From an uncultured Actinomycetes bacterium (GTDB lineage: Bacteria > Actinomycetota > Thermoleophilia > Solirubrobacterales > 70-9), in the NCBI GenBank assembly GCA_937907435.1, contig CALCIA010000138.1:1-64000 (forward strand): a DNA stretch of 64,000 nt, given 5' to 3'. How positions within the stretch are numbered: the stretch's first letter is position 1; each line of letters begins with the position of its first letter. The position numbers and the translations under genes are program-made. Below are positions 23,410 through 32,174 of the stretch, in pieces. The notes under the pieces are model-generated. The model saw only the letters and a list, made by a program, of their open reading frames with translations. It was not told the origin of the DNA and made no database searches.

Positions 23410-23966
23410 CACTCCTCTCGTTCGGGTTGGTCGCCCTGCCGGCCTTCGCCGGCCTGCGGGCGTGGTTCTTCTTCTTGCTGAAGGTCTGGGCCGGCCTCGG
23501 CTTCGAGCCGGCGGAGGCGCTCCGCGCCCTCCTCGCTCAACTCCCAGGTCCCGCGCCGAGAGCCGTAGCGGAGGCGGCCCGCCGCAAGCAACCGGCGGCG
23601 ACAGAAGCTCGCCCGGTTCCTCCACCGCTCCTCGCCGTTCTTCATCGGCTCCCGGTCGGACTCGGAAAGGCGCGGGCCAAGATCCGCCTCTATCGCCTCC
23701 ATCACCACCGGGCGCGAGGCCTTGCCGCCGTGGCTCGCCAGCGCTCGGAGGATCGGAAGTTCGAAGTCGGCCTCGCGCAGGAACTCGCCGCTTCCGCGCC
23801 CCGCTGCGGGGGTGGTCGCCCGTGGCGCGGGGGCGAGACGCGCCCCGGTTCTCGGGAGATCGAGAAGACGGCGGATCACGTCGTTGGGGCAGTCGACGAA
23901 CGGCGCGGCCACTTCGGCGATCGCCGCCAGCGCCTCCTCGTCGATCTGTATCCAGCTGGCGGGCAT
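23409..23966 (-). CDS. Mrr-N-like winged-helix protein
   Basis: The 185-residue protein has a central winged-helix region at about 62-150. ADFELPILRALASHGGKA, a D-rich linker, ERWRNRASFCRRRLLAAGRL and GTWELSEEGAERL follow the layout of the N-terminal domain of Mrr-type restriction proteins. The nuclease domain is absent. The same domain forms the C-terminal ends of the integrase (24262-25914) and the VirB6-like protein (35593-38259). The tail is acidic and glutamine-rich. Confidence 0.55.
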   Translation of the reverse strand: MPASWIQIDEEALAAIAEVAAPFVDCPNDVIRRLLDLPRTGARLAPAPRATTPAAGRGSGEFLREADFELPILRALASHGGKASRPVVMEAIEADLGPRLSESDREPMKNGEERWRNRASFCRRRLLAAGRLRYGSRRGTWELSEEGAERLRRLEAEAGPDLQQEEEPRPQAGEGRQGDQPEREE

Positions 23967-23983
23967 CGGCGCGACCCCTCCCC

Positions 23984-24229
23984 TCAGCCGTCCCAGCCGT
24001 CGACCAGGTCCTCGGGCCGCGCGCCGAGAGCTTCGGCGAACATCGGCACCTCGAAAACCGTCGCTTCGATCTCGGCGCGCAAGATCCCTTCGATCCGGCT
24101 CTCGGGGATCTTCGTGGCCCAGGCGAGCGCCGCCACCGAGGCGTCGCGCGCCTTCATCTCGCGGGCCAGGCTCTCGGCGAGCCCACGGTTGACCTCATCC
24201 CTCTCCTTGCTCACATCGGCCTCGCTCAT
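23984..24229 (-). CDS. Small XRE-family DNA-binding protein
   Basis: The 81-residue protein is a single XRE helix-turn-helix: LAREMKARDASVAALAWATK, IPESRIEGIL, then FAEALGARPEDLVDGW. It lies directly after the integrase and may act as excisionase or integration regulator. ATG 24229 has a GAGAGGTGG site. ATG 24265, overlapping the integrase stop, is the alternative and adds 12 residues. Confidence 0.55.
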   Translation of the reverse strand: MSEADVSKERDEVNRGLAESLAREMKARDASVAALAWATKIPESRIEGILRAEIEATVFEVPMFAEALGARPEDLVDGWDG

Positions 24230-24261
24230 CCTCGACACCACCTCTCTCGTCCGGAGGCCGG

Positions 24262-25914
24262 TCATGCGACCAGCCTCAACCTGCGTTCCGGTTGCCCGAC
24301 AGCCGGGGTCGCCCGCCCGGCGTCGCGCGCCGCCTTCGCCCGGCCGACCTTCGTCAGCCTCCACTCGCCCCGGGTGCCGGTCGGTTCGATCCAGCCGCGT
24401 TGCTCCAGGCTGATGTAGGCGCGGCGGAGCCTCGGCTTCCAGCGGGGCTCACCGCTCGGCAGCTTCTCCAGGTCCTTCGTCGTGTGGCGACCGGCGAGGG
24501 CCTCGCCGACGAACTCGACCACTTCCTTGTTCCTCGCCCGGCCGCCGAGATCCACCAGGCCGCGGAGGACCGCCGGCTCGTAGTCGCCGAGCGCGAGGAT
24601 TTCCGGCGGCGGCGCCTCCAGGGCTAGGACCCGTTCGCCCTTGACCAGCGCCTTCAGACGGTCGCGCTCGGCCTTGTCGCGCTTCATCATGTGCGTGTAG
24701 ACGCGCAGGGTGAAGGCGGGGTCGGTGTGCCCGAGGGCTTCCATCAGCGAGATCGGGTCCGCGCCGCAGGCGCTCATCACCGAGGCGAAGGTGTGGCGCA
24801 GCTTGTGCGCGGTGAGCCCGATGGGCAACGGGAGCATCCCGCGGGCGATGAGGACTTCGTCGGCGCGCTCGAACGCGAGTTCGAGGACCCGCTGGCGCAG
24901 GTTGTCCTTCGTCCGCCGACCGCCGGTCCCGGTCGGGAAGACGAGATCGTCGGGGCCGCTGCGGTAGGCGCGCGCCTTGTGGGCGGCGAGGGTGTCGCGG
25001 AGGAGACCCTCCATCGGGATCTCGCGCAGGCCCGCCTGCGTCTTGGAGCGACCGATGAAGATCCGGCCGTTGGCGAGATCCACGTCGCGCCAGAGCAGAT
25101 GGCACAGCTCTTCGGCGCGCGGCCCGGCGAAGACCAGCGTCGCGACGATGGCCTCGCGTTCCTCGCAGTGGCAGCGCGGGTCGCGGTCAAGCTCGGCGCA
25201 GGCCACGAGGAGGCCCTCGATCTGCTCGGCGGAGTCCAGATGGACGGGGCGGCGGTCCGGCTCCTTGACCCGCCGGTTCTCCCCGATCGCGGCGTTCTCG
25301 GTCAGCCCCGTCCGCTTCTTGTATTCGAGGCCGATGCCGAGGACCCATTGGAGGATGTCGACGGTCTTGTTGATCGAGGCCGCCTTGAGGGGTCTGCGAA
25401 CCATCCCTCGCGAGTCGCGCTTCGGCCGACCGCGCTCGATCGCCGCCGCCAGCGTCGCCGCCTCCTTCACCTTGAAGACGACGTACTCGTCGATCAGTTC
25501 GGCGTCGATCTCAAGCAGGGGGACCTCGCCGAAGAAGGGGATCAGGTGGCTCAGTCCCCATTCGCGATAGTCGTGTTGGTTCTCGGAGACGTGGTCCTTC
25601 CGGTCCTCGACGAGGCTCTTCGCGAAGGGGCCGAAGAGGATTGGTCCCTTCGCCTTCCCGCCCGCATCGCCTGCGTCCTCCTTCGATTTCGGCTTGCGAG
25701 GCGAGGGCGCCACCCAGAGTTTGCGGCGCACGTCGGCGAGGGTGTCGTCGAGGATTTCACCCGCGCGCTCGTCGTCCAGCGGCGGGTCGCCTTCACCTTC
25801 GTAGCCCAGGGTGACGTAGCGGCGCTTGCCGTAGGCACGGAAGCGAAGGGCGAACTTGCGGCCCTTCTTCGTGATCCGGACGATGACCTCGCCCTCCTTC
25901 TTCCGCCTAGCCAC
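24262..25914 (-). CDS. Tyrosine-family integrase with extra C-terminal winged helix
   Basis: The 550-residue site-specific recombinase has an N-terminal arm-binding part, a SAM-like core-binding domain (about 95-215) and a catalytic domain. All six catalytic residues are visible: R near 265 (GPRAEEL), K near 291 (SKTQAG), H-x-x-R near 370-373 (HKLRHTF), H near 396 (LGHTD) and Y near 405 (VYTHMM). About 100 extra residues follow, carrying a Mrr-N-like winged helix (YEPAVLRGLVDLGGRA, ending EWRLTKVGRAK). It should integrate and excise the element, presumably at the tRNA-Ala. It starts with GTG overlapping the previous stop. Confidence 0.9.
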   Translation of the reverse strand: MARRKKEGEVIVRITKKGRKFALRFRAYGKRRYVTLGYEGEGDPPLDDERAGEILDDTLADVRRKLWVAPSPRKPKSKEDAGDAGGKAKGPILFGPFAKSLVEDRKDHVSENQHDYREWGLSHLIPFFGEVPLLEIDAELIDEYVVFKVKEAATLAAAIERGRPKRDSRGMVRRPLKAASINKTVDILQWVLGIGLEYKKRTGLTENAAIGENRRVKEPDRRPVHLDSAEQIEGLLVACAELDRDPRCHCEEREAIVATLVFAGPRAEELCHLLWRDVDLANGRIFIGRSKTQAGLREIPMEGLLRDTLAAHKARAYRSGPDDLVFPTGTGGRRTKDNLRQRVLELAFERADEVLIARGMLPLPIGLTAHKLRHTFASVMSACGADPISLMEALGHTDPAFTLRVYTHMMKRDKAERDRLKALVKGERVLALEAPPPEILALGDYEPAVLRGLVDLGGRARNKEVVEFVGEALAGRHTTKDLEKLPSGEPRWKPRLRRAYISLEQRGWIEPTGTRGEWRLTKVGRAKAARDAGRATPAVGQPERRLRLVA

Positions 25915-26164
25915 GGGCGCGCTCCCTCTCCAACGCGAGCACCCAGCGGACGAGGGTCCCGACCAGCCTCGGAGTCGGTGCGGTCGGCCAGGCGAGGATC
26001 AGGCGGACGGCGGTCGCCGCGCTCCGCTCGTCGAGGCCGTCGCGCTCGCTGCCGAGGCGCAGGCGGTGCCGCCGGTGGCCGGCCTGCCAGGAGATCGAGT
26101 AGGTGCGGACGCCACGACGCCCGCGCACCACCAGGTTGTCGGCGCTCCTTGCCCCCTCGGTCAT
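25907..26164 (-). CDS. Small basic protein upstream of integrase
   Basis: The 85-residue, Arg-rich protein contains GVRTYSISWQAGHRRHRLRL and a helical second half. It overlaps the integrase start by 8 bases and is the first gene after promoter copy D. It could be a recombination-directionality factor by position, but no excisionase motif is evident. Confidence 0.45.
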   Translation of the reverse strand: MTEGARSADNLVVRGRRGVRTYSISWQAGHRRHRLRLGSERDGLDERSAATAVRLILAWPTAPTPRLVGTLVRWVLALERERARG

Positions 26165-26250
26165 CCCGGACTGCCTCCTTCCTCGGCGGCGTCCTCGCAG
26201 CGGGCAGCATCGATCGGGCCCTCGGGGAGTAGCCTCAATCGTCGCGCCCC

Positions 26251-26697
26251 CTACTGGGCGCCACGTCGGGGGGGGCGTTCGCGCGCCGCCCCCGACACGA
26301 ATTCACTTGGTCGCGTGACGTTAGCTCTGGTTCGCGACGAAAGCGAGTCGGATATGCGTGCTGCCCGGATCCACGTGGATCGACGCACATCCGCCTCCCG
26401 CGGCTCCCCGTCCTCGGGCGGCCCGATCCGGCGGTCGAGGAACCTCGGGTCGAAGCGGATGCGCGGCCGCGTGCCGGTGCCGAGCTCGACCGCGCCGAGG
26501 AAGTCGCGGTTCTCGTAGACCCACCTCCGCTGCACGCCGTAGCGCCTGGCGACCTCCGCCGCCGAGATGAGGTCGTCGCCGTCCTCGTCGGGGCCCTCAT
26601 CCGAGCGCAGGATCTCCGCGAGCCGGACGGCCAGCGCCTCGATCGACTCCGGCGCGAGCCGCAGCTCGCGCACCTCCTCGGCGGCGGCGGTGCTCAT
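26251..26697 (-). CDS. MerR/excisionase-like helix-turn-helix protein
   Basis: The 148-residue protein has a DNA-binding segment at about 43-90: LISAAEVARRYGVQRRWVYE, then FLGAVELGTGTRPRIRF. This is the pattern of MerR-like or excisionase-like helix-turn-helix proteins. The last 40 codons run through promoter copy D and look non-conserved. It is the last gene of the 18-kb conjugation operon and overlaps the methyltransferase by 4 bases. Confidence 0.6.
   Translation of the reverse strand: MSTAAAEEVRELRLAPESIEALAVRLAEILRSDEGPDEDGDDLISAAEVARRYGVQRRWVYENRDFLGAVELGTGTRPRIRFDPRFLDRRIGPPEDGEPREADVRRSTWIRAARISDSLSSRTRANVTRPSEFVSGAARERPPRRGAQ
26319..26347 (-). promoter_or_regulatory. Element-specific promoter, copy D (integrase operon)
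   Basis: CTCGCT, a 17-bp spacer ending CCAGAG, and CTAACG on the minus strand. It is closest to copy E at 11432. It lies inside the last codons of the 26251-26697 frame and about 155 bp before ATG 26164. The 150-bp leader between holds no other obvious signal. Confidence 0.6.
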
Positions 26698-27836
26698 CGG
26701 CGCCGCCGGCTCCCCAAAGGGCGGTGAGCCGGACTCCCGACTGCGTCATCTCCTGCTCGGCGACCGGCGCCGCTGGCCCAGTGGTCGATCCTCGCCCTCG
26801 CGATCTCGACGAAACCCTCCTCCTTCTCGATGCCGCAGAACCGCCGTCGCTCGAGCGCCGCCGCGACCCCGGTGGTGCCGCTGCCCATGAACGGGTCGAG
26901 GACGAGGTCGCCGGCGGGGCAGGCCAGGCGGACGAGCCAACGCATCAACTCGATCGGCTTCAGCGTCGGGTGCGGGTTGCGCGTCGGCCGGCTCTTCCCG
27001 GTGCTGGGCAGGAGGTTGAACGCCTGCTCGGGGAACTCCTCGCAGCCCGCGTCGCGCTCGGTGCGGGTCGGCTTCGGGCAGTAGAGGAACCGGGTCGGTC
27101 GAAGCTGGGTGCCGACCCCACCCTCTCCACCCTCGGCGGCCGCGTCGAGGAGGGCCGCCGCACAACTCGGCGCGCAGGCCTCGGCGGTGCATCCCTCGTC
27201 GTGGGTGACTACGGCGTTCGCCGGATGCCGGCCCTCGACCCGGCAGTCCTCGACGTTGAGGGCGCCGGTCCCGTGGCGTCCGATCGTCTCTTCGGTGGTG
27301 CCCTCGTTCGGCCGCCGCGCGACTACGATCGGCTCTATCGCCGGCTTCAGCGTCGTTGCCCGGCCGCCGGCGTAATGGCGCGACTTCGAGATCCCACGCG
27401 AGTGAAGCCAGATCACCGTGTCGCGGATCTCGAGGCCCGCGTCCTCGAGGCCCGCGGCCAGCCGGTGATGGGTCCGCGGCGAGCCGAAGGCCAGCAGGAA
27501 GGCGCCCGGCTTCATCACCCGCAGGGCCTCCGAGCCCCAGATGCCGCACCAGGCCTCGAACGCCTCGGGCTTGGAGAGGCGGCCGTGCCCGTGGCGGGCC
27601 GCCGCCTCGCGGATCGCGCCGGAGTCCCAGCGCTCGCCCTGCCAGCCGATCGCGTAGGGCGGGTCGCAGACGACCGCGCCGACGCTCATCGGCTCGAGTT
27701 CTTTGAGGACCTCGACACAGTCGCCCTGGAGCAGCCTCGGGGCGCCTTTTCGGTTCCGGCGCCCTCCGTCCGACTCGCAATGCTCGCCGCGATCACGCCG
27801 TCGCGTGAGCCGCTTCGTCCTCGTCGTGCTCGTCAC
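26694..27836 (-). CDS. DNA adenine/cytosine-N4 methyltransferase
   Basis: The 380-residue protein has catalytic motif IV, DPPY, at residues 58-61 and the AdoMet-binding motif DPFMGSGTTG near 316-325. This is the beta-class order found in N6-adenine and N4-cytosine methyltransferases. HPTLKPIELMRWLVRLACPA marks the conserved helix before motif I. No restriction enzyme lies beside it, so it probably protects the element from host restriction during transfer. It starts with GTG overlapping the previous stop. Confidence 0.85.
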   Translation of the reverse strand: MTSTTRTKRLTRRRDRGEHCESDGGRRNRKGAPRLLQGDCVEVLKELEPMSVGAVVCDPPYAIGWQGERWDSGAIREAAARHGHGRLSKPEAFEAWCGIWGSEALRVMKPGAFLLAFGSPRTHHRLAAGLEDAGLEIRDTVIWLHSRGISKSRHYAGGRATTLKPAIEPIVVARRPNEGTTEETIGRHGTGALNVEDCRVEGRHPANAVVTHDEGCTAEACAPSCAAALLDAAAEGGEGGVGTQLRPTRFLYCPKPTRTERDAGCEEFPEQAFNLLPSTGKSRPTRNPHPTLKPIELMRWLVRLACPAGDLVLDPFMGSGTTGVAAALERRRFCGIEKEEGFVEIARARIDHWASGAGRRAGDDAVGSPAHRPLGSRRRR

Positions 27837-28741
27837 CTTCCGCCCTCCTCATGTCGTTTGCCAAGCCAGTCGACCGCCCGTCCCGGATCGCGGAGCGAGC
27901 GGAAGATCGGTGCGAAAGGGCCTCGCGCGACTAGCTCCTCGAGGAGGCAGACGCGGATCTCGACCTCCGGGGTGCGGGTCAGCTGCGGTTCGGCCCGGAG
28001 CAGCGCGAGCGCGGTGTCGCGGCGACGGACGAGCAGCTCGCGCCTGGCGCCGGCGAGGACGCAGACGACGCTCGGGAAGCTCGGATAGCGCCGCCGCCAG
28101 AGTGGTTCGCCTCCCTCGCCCGCCGCCCTGGAGAGGTCGGCATATCGGGCGAGCTCGGCTGCCATCCCGTCGACCGCCAGGGTGGCGCGGTCCAGCTCGA
28201 GGAAGCGGTGCTCGACGAAGACCTTCCCGCCCGAGGCCCGGACGTAGCTCAACACCGCGTCGGCGATCACCGCCCCGGCCCGCCGGCGTCTCGCGCCCTC
28301 CGCCAGCGGGTGGACGACCTCGTGGCGCCAGGCGAGGGGTCCGAAGTCGTCCCCGCGCTCGCGGGCGGCGCCGAGGAAGGCGATAGCTGACTGGTTCACC
28401 GCGAAGGTGTGCGCCTGGAGCGGCCCCAGCGCTTCCCGGGCGTCGAGGACCCGCGGCGCCCGAGGAAGCGCGCCGAGGTCGACGGCCGCCCTCACGCCGC
28501 CCTCGGTCGGGAACCAGAGGCGTCCGCGAGGGACCGTCGACGTGGCGTGGTCGACGAGACCCGCCGCCGCGATCCGGACCATGACCTTCTGGCTCCATCG
28601 GCGCCGGACCTCGGGCATGTGGATGAGGCGCACCTGCTCGGTGCTGAGTGCCCTGTGGGCGGCGAGCGAGGCGACGATGTCCATCGTCGCCGTCGGCAGC
28701 CCGAGGTTCCGACCGCCGTCTGCGGCGGAAGATGAGTTCAC
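27833..28741 (-). CDS. Replication-relaxation family protein (putative relaxase)
   Basis: The 302-residue protein begins with a winged helix (SLAAHRALSTEQVRLIHM, then RRRWSQKVMVRIAAAGLV). It contains LGPLQAHTFAVNQSAIAF and the EHRFLELDRAT and WRRRYPSFPSVVCVLAG segments of the actinobacterial replication-relaxation family. Members lie next to coupling ATPases in conjugative elements and are thought to nick or prepare DNA for transfer. GTG at 28741 overlaps the coupling-protein stop. Confidence 0.75.
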   Translation of the reverse strand: MNSSSAADGGRNLGLPTATMDIVASLAAHRALSTEQVRLIHMPEVRRRWSQKVMVRIAAAGLVDHATSTVPRGRLWFPTEGGVRAAVDLGALPRAPRVLDAREALGPLQAHTFAVNQSAIAFLGAARERGDDFGPLAWRHEVVHPLAEGARRRRAGAVIADAVLSYVRASGGKVFVEHRFLELDRATLAVDGMAAELARYADLSRAAGEGGEPLWRRRYPSFPSVVCVLAGARRELLVRRRDTALALLRAEPQLTRTPEVEIRVCLLEELVARGPFAPIFRSLRDPGRAVDWLGKRHEEGGR

Positions 28742-31419
28742 GACTCGACCTCGACCTCGAAGCCGTCGGTCGCCTGCGCCGCGCGGACCTCCGTCTCGTG
28801 CCCGTGACACTCGCCGCGTCGGCGGCTGCGCGCGCCACCCTCTCCTGCGCGCCGGGCCGCGCCCCGGCGATGCGAGCGCAGCGCGTGGCCGATCCGCTCG
28901 TCGAGCGTGTCGCGCTCGGCGAGAACGTCGGCACCGCGGCGCCGCCTTCCCGAGCACTCCATCGCCGCCTCGAGGCGCTCGAGGCCAGCGGCGGGTGGGG
29001 GCCCGAGCGCGTCCTCGACTCTGACACCTCCGAGGGCGAACGGCCGCGACAACTCGCCGTGGTGGGTGACCTGGCCGACGAAGCGATAGCGCGGCAGTCG
29101 CGTGATCGCCTCCGGGCGAGGTTCGCCCGCCCACTCCTTGGTGACGAGTCCGGCCGCCTTCGCGTTCAGCGCCGACACAAACATGTGGGTCCGGTTGGTC
29201 GTCAGCGAGTTGAGCGTCTCGGGGCGCAGGCGCTCGGGGTTCTGGTTGATGAAGATGCCGCGCACCCCGAACTTCGCCCCCTGCTCGGGGATGGCGGTCA
29301 TGGTCTCCGAGTCGTAGCTCTGGGCCTCGTCGAGGACCGGCCAGAAGAGGCGACGGTCCCCGGGCGCGAGCTCGCCCCGCGAGCGGGCGCTGTAGTAGGT
29401 GTCGAAGAGGGCGAGGTTCGCCGTGAGGCGCTCGCGCGTGCCGCCGTGACCCGAGCAGAAGAGCACGATCAGCCCGAGGTCCATCGCCTCGCGCAGGCTG
29501 AAGGTGCCTCGGCTCCCACCGAGGAGCGCGGCCATCCTCGGCGACGCGCCCACCCGGTCGACGAGGTTGGTCAGCGGGGTGACCGCCTCGTCGGAGAGGC
29601 GCGGGAATCGCTCGCGCCAGAAGCCCTGCGAGGAGGACGGCAGGAAGGGCAGCACCGACTCGCGCCAGGCGGTGTCGGTGAGGAGCGTCGGGATCTGGAA
29701 GATCGTCGGCGCCAGATCGGGCGGCAGCACCTTCGCGATCGAGGCGAGCGCCGAGGTCGCCTGCGTGATCAGGTTGATCGCCCGGGTCGAGCGCTCCCCC
29801 CACCCCATCGCCGTGGCGAAGGCGTCGACCACCACCTCGACCCGGGCCTCGGCGTCCTCGCCGCCCAGTTCGAAGAGGTTCCAGCAGGGTTGATCCTCGC
29901 CGCCGCCCGGCCCGAGGTCGACCTCGACCACCCGCTCGGCGACACCCGGCTCGCCGAGATATGGCTTGATCCGCTCCAGGGCGTCACCGTGGGGGTCGAG
30001 GAAGAGGCCGCCGTGGCCCGAGCGGGCGAGGTGGGTGAACATCGTGATCGCCGCCTCGGTCTTCCCCCATCTCGAGCGGCCAGCGACATAGGTGAAGTAG
30101 GTCTCCTCGACCCGCACGCCGACGATCCGCTCCCCCCGCTCGTCGGCGACCCGGCCGACCGGGATCAGGTCGTCGCGCTCGGGCGTGAACTCGGGCAGAT
30201 CGGGTGGCGGCGCGAGAAGCGTGCCGGAGCGCAGCACGTTCTCCGCCCGGCAGTGGACCGTCGGCGGCTTCAGCAGACCGGCGATCTCGGCGGTCGTCAG
30301 GACGCTGCGTCGCGAGGGCCGGAAGAGGCCGGTGTCGAGGCGGCGATCGAATCGCCGGCGACGGCCGAGGAGGTCGGAGCCGAGGAAGGCGAGCCCGGCC
30401 AGGTGGAGGCCCGAGGCCCGCAGCCAGTTCCGGTCCGAGAAGGGTCCGAAGGCGGCGAGGAGGGCCCGCATCACACCTTCGGCGCGGCGTCGCCCGGGCG
30501 CCTTCGCACGGAGAAGGATCTGCGCCTCGAAGAGCGGGGCGCCGCCGCGCAGCTTGACGTCGAGGCCACGGCCGAGGTCCCGGCGCTCGGCCATCTCGCC
30601 GGGATCGACCCGGCCCCGACCATTTCCGCCGCCGAGGCCGGCGCTAGGAAGTTCGACCGCCTCGGTGCGACGGATCGCCTGGCGGCGCATCCACCATCGG
30701 CGCCAGAGGACCCGGAACCCGCCGATCGGCACGAGGTCGACGCAGACCTCGGCCTCCTCCCCCCGTTCGCGGTCGAGGCCGGCCAGCGCCGCCGCTAAAG
30801 GGGAGAGCGGATCGGGGTCGAGCGGCAGCCGGGCGAGCGGCTCCACATAGGGGCGCGCGAGGACCAACTCGGTCCGCAGGGTGGTGGTCTCCTCCCCCTC
30901 TGGCGAACCCTCGCCGAGCACATCGGCGGGATCGCGCAACTCGACCCCGCGGAAGGACCGAAGCGCACCTCGGAGCATGGAGAGGTCGCGCTCGGCCACG
31001 TCGAGGAGGTAGACGAGGCGGCCCTCGGCGTCGTTGCTCAGGCGGACGCGGAAGGCGGAGGCCGGCCGGTCCCACCAGCCGCCGATCCGACGGCCGGAGC
31101 GGGCGAGCTGGGCGGCGAAGCTGACGACCGAGTCGGGCGAGGCGTCGAACTCATCGGCCGGCACTACCGCGACCGAGCGCCGGGAGGCGAGCGTGCGGCG
31201 GGTGGCGATATGGCGTTGCCTCGCCAGCGCGGAGGCGATCAGGATCACACCGGAGGCGACCGCGATCGTCGACGCTCGAGGCTGGATATTCGATGGCCGG
31301 CCAGGGTCGAGGCTGTGCGCCAGGCGGAGCGCGGCGTATATCGCGACGCAGACGACGAGAGCGAGCAGCGCCCGGGGATCATCGGCGCCTCGACCGGAGC
31401 CTCGAGGATTGCGGGTCAC
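28738..31419 (-). CDS. Conjugative coupling ATPase (VirD4/TraG-like)
   Basis: The 893-residue protein has two N-terminal membrane helices (about 17-33 and 50-65). An ATPase domain follows, with Walker A GRSRWGKTE near 444-452 and Walker B LFWPVLDEAQS near 690-700. GGLFLDPHGDALE and GIFINQNPERL are further motifs of the type IV secretion coupling class. It should bring the relaxosome to the secretion channel and pump DNA. The C-terminal 80 residues are Arg-rich. It starts with GTG in GTGA overlap. Confidence 0.85.
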   Translation of the reverse strand: MTRNPRGSGRGADDPRALLALVVCVAIYAALRLAHSLDPGRPSNIQPRASTIAVASGVILIASALARQRHIATRRTLASRRSVAVVPADEFDASPDSVVSFAAQLARSGRRIGGWWDRPASAFRVRLSNDAEGRLVYLLDVAERDLSMLRGALRSFRGVELRDPADVLGEGSPEGEETTTLRTELVLARPYVEPLARLPLDPDPLSPLAAALAGLDRERGEEAEVCVDLVPIGGFRVLWRRWWMRRQAIRRTEAVELPSAGLGGGNGRGRVDPGEMAERRDLGRGLDVKLRGGAPLFEAQILLRAKAPGRRRAEGVMRALLAAFGPFSDRNWLRASGLHLAGLAFLGSDLLGRRRRFDRRLDTGLFRPSRRSVLTTAEIAGLLKPPTVHCRAENVLRSGTLLAPPPDLPEFTPERDDLIPVGRVADERGERIVGVRVEETYFTYVAGRSRWGKTEAAITMFTHLARSGHGGLFLDPHGDALERIKPYLGEPGVAERVVEVDLGPGGGEDQPCWNLFELGGEDAEARVEVVVDAFATAMGWGERSTRAINLITQATSALASIAKVLPPDLAPTIFQIPTLLTDTAWRESVLPFLPSSSQGFWRERFPRLSDEAVTPLTNLVDRVGASPRMAALLGGSRGTFSLREAMDLGLIVLFCSGHGGTRERLTANLALFDTYYSARSRGELAPGDRRLFWPVLDEAQSYDSETMTAIPEQGAKFGVRGIFINQNPERLRPETLNSLTTNRTHMFVSALNAKAAGLVTKEWAGEPRPEAITRLPRYRFVGQVTHHGELSRPFALGGVRVEDALGPPPAAGLERLEAAMECSGRRRRGADVLAERDTLDERIGHALRSHRRGAARRAGEGGARSRRRGECHGHETEVRAAQATDGFEVEVES

Positions 31420-32174
31420 GATGCGTCCTCGGGGTGACGGGGGGATCTCAGCTTTTCGCCTGCCCGGCTTTTGGCATCGTCATGGGGAGAACGCCGCCGG
31501 GAGCGGTCTGACCGAGCGGCCTCCGGGGCGGCCTGACGGGCGGCCAGCACGGCGGCCTCGCGATCGGGCGCCCGCTGGCGGGACGGCTCGGGGACTTCCG
31601 GCGCCGAGCGCCTCGTCCACCCGGCCGGGAAGCCCATCAGCCACTCGACCCAGACCGGATTCAGCGGGCCGCCGGCGCGGGCGTTCAGCGGCGGCGTGCG
31701 CCGCGCGTGCTGGGCGGTGCCGCCGTTGTTCCTCGCGTCCTGAGCCGTCGGCGTCGGCCAGGTGAGGGCGACGTGCTCCAGCGTTTTCTGGACTATCTGG
31801 CCGGTCGCCTTGTTGTAGAAGCGCTGGTTCGGATGGGTCGGAGGCGCGCCGTCCTTGTCGACGACGTCGATGTATCTCCAGCTGTCGGGTTCGCAGGCGC
31901 TCGGCGTCGGGAAGATGAATCCTCCGGCGGCCTTCGCCGACGGAGGGCAGAGTTCGCCATGCCCGGAGCCGGCGAGCTCGAAGGCGAGGCTGCCGGCGGC
32001 GATCCCGTAGGCCGGCCATTTCCGGTCGAACTCGGAGGCGTCCTCGGCCCCCGCCTCCGCGGGGGTGTCCAGCCAGCGATGGCCGACCGGATCAGAGGTC
32101 GCGAACACCCTCTTCGTGCCCGGGCCGAAGACCCTGACCGGGGGCCGGGCCGGCGATGCTGTCGGCCGGCTCAT
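31416..32174 (-). CDS. Dcm-associated module protein, copy 2
   Basis: The 252-residue protein lacks any methyltransferase catalytic motif. It has VRVFGPGTKRVFATSDPVG, FDRKWPAYG, TWPTPTAQD and LNPVWVEWLMGFPAGWT, the last resembling motif IX of phage-type C5 methyltransferases. The same pattern is encoded by 32171-32842 and by the +1 frame of the dcm gene at 32839-33879. A basic tail follows. The function is unknown; it is often annotated as a methylase by similarity, which the missing catalytic residues do not support. Confidence 0.55.
   Translation of the reverse strand: MSRPTASPARPPVRVFGPGTKRVFATSDPVGHRWLDTPAEAGAEDASEFDRKWPAYGIAAGSLAFELAGSGHGELCPPSAKAAGGFIFPTPSACEPDSWRYIDVVDKDGAPPTHPNQRFYNKATGQIVQKTLEHVALTWPTPTAQDARNNGGTAQHARRTPPLNARAGGPLNPVWVEWLMGFPAGWTRRSAPEVPEPSRQRAPDREAAVLAARQAAPEAARSDRSRRRSPHDDAKSRAGEKLRSPRHPEDAS

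Noticed and set aside
26724..30798. Long plus-strand frames opposite the methyltransferase and coupling-protein genes
   Set aside because: The minus strand has clear motifs (DPPY, Walker A and B) and coupled starts; the plus frames have biased composition and no domain.
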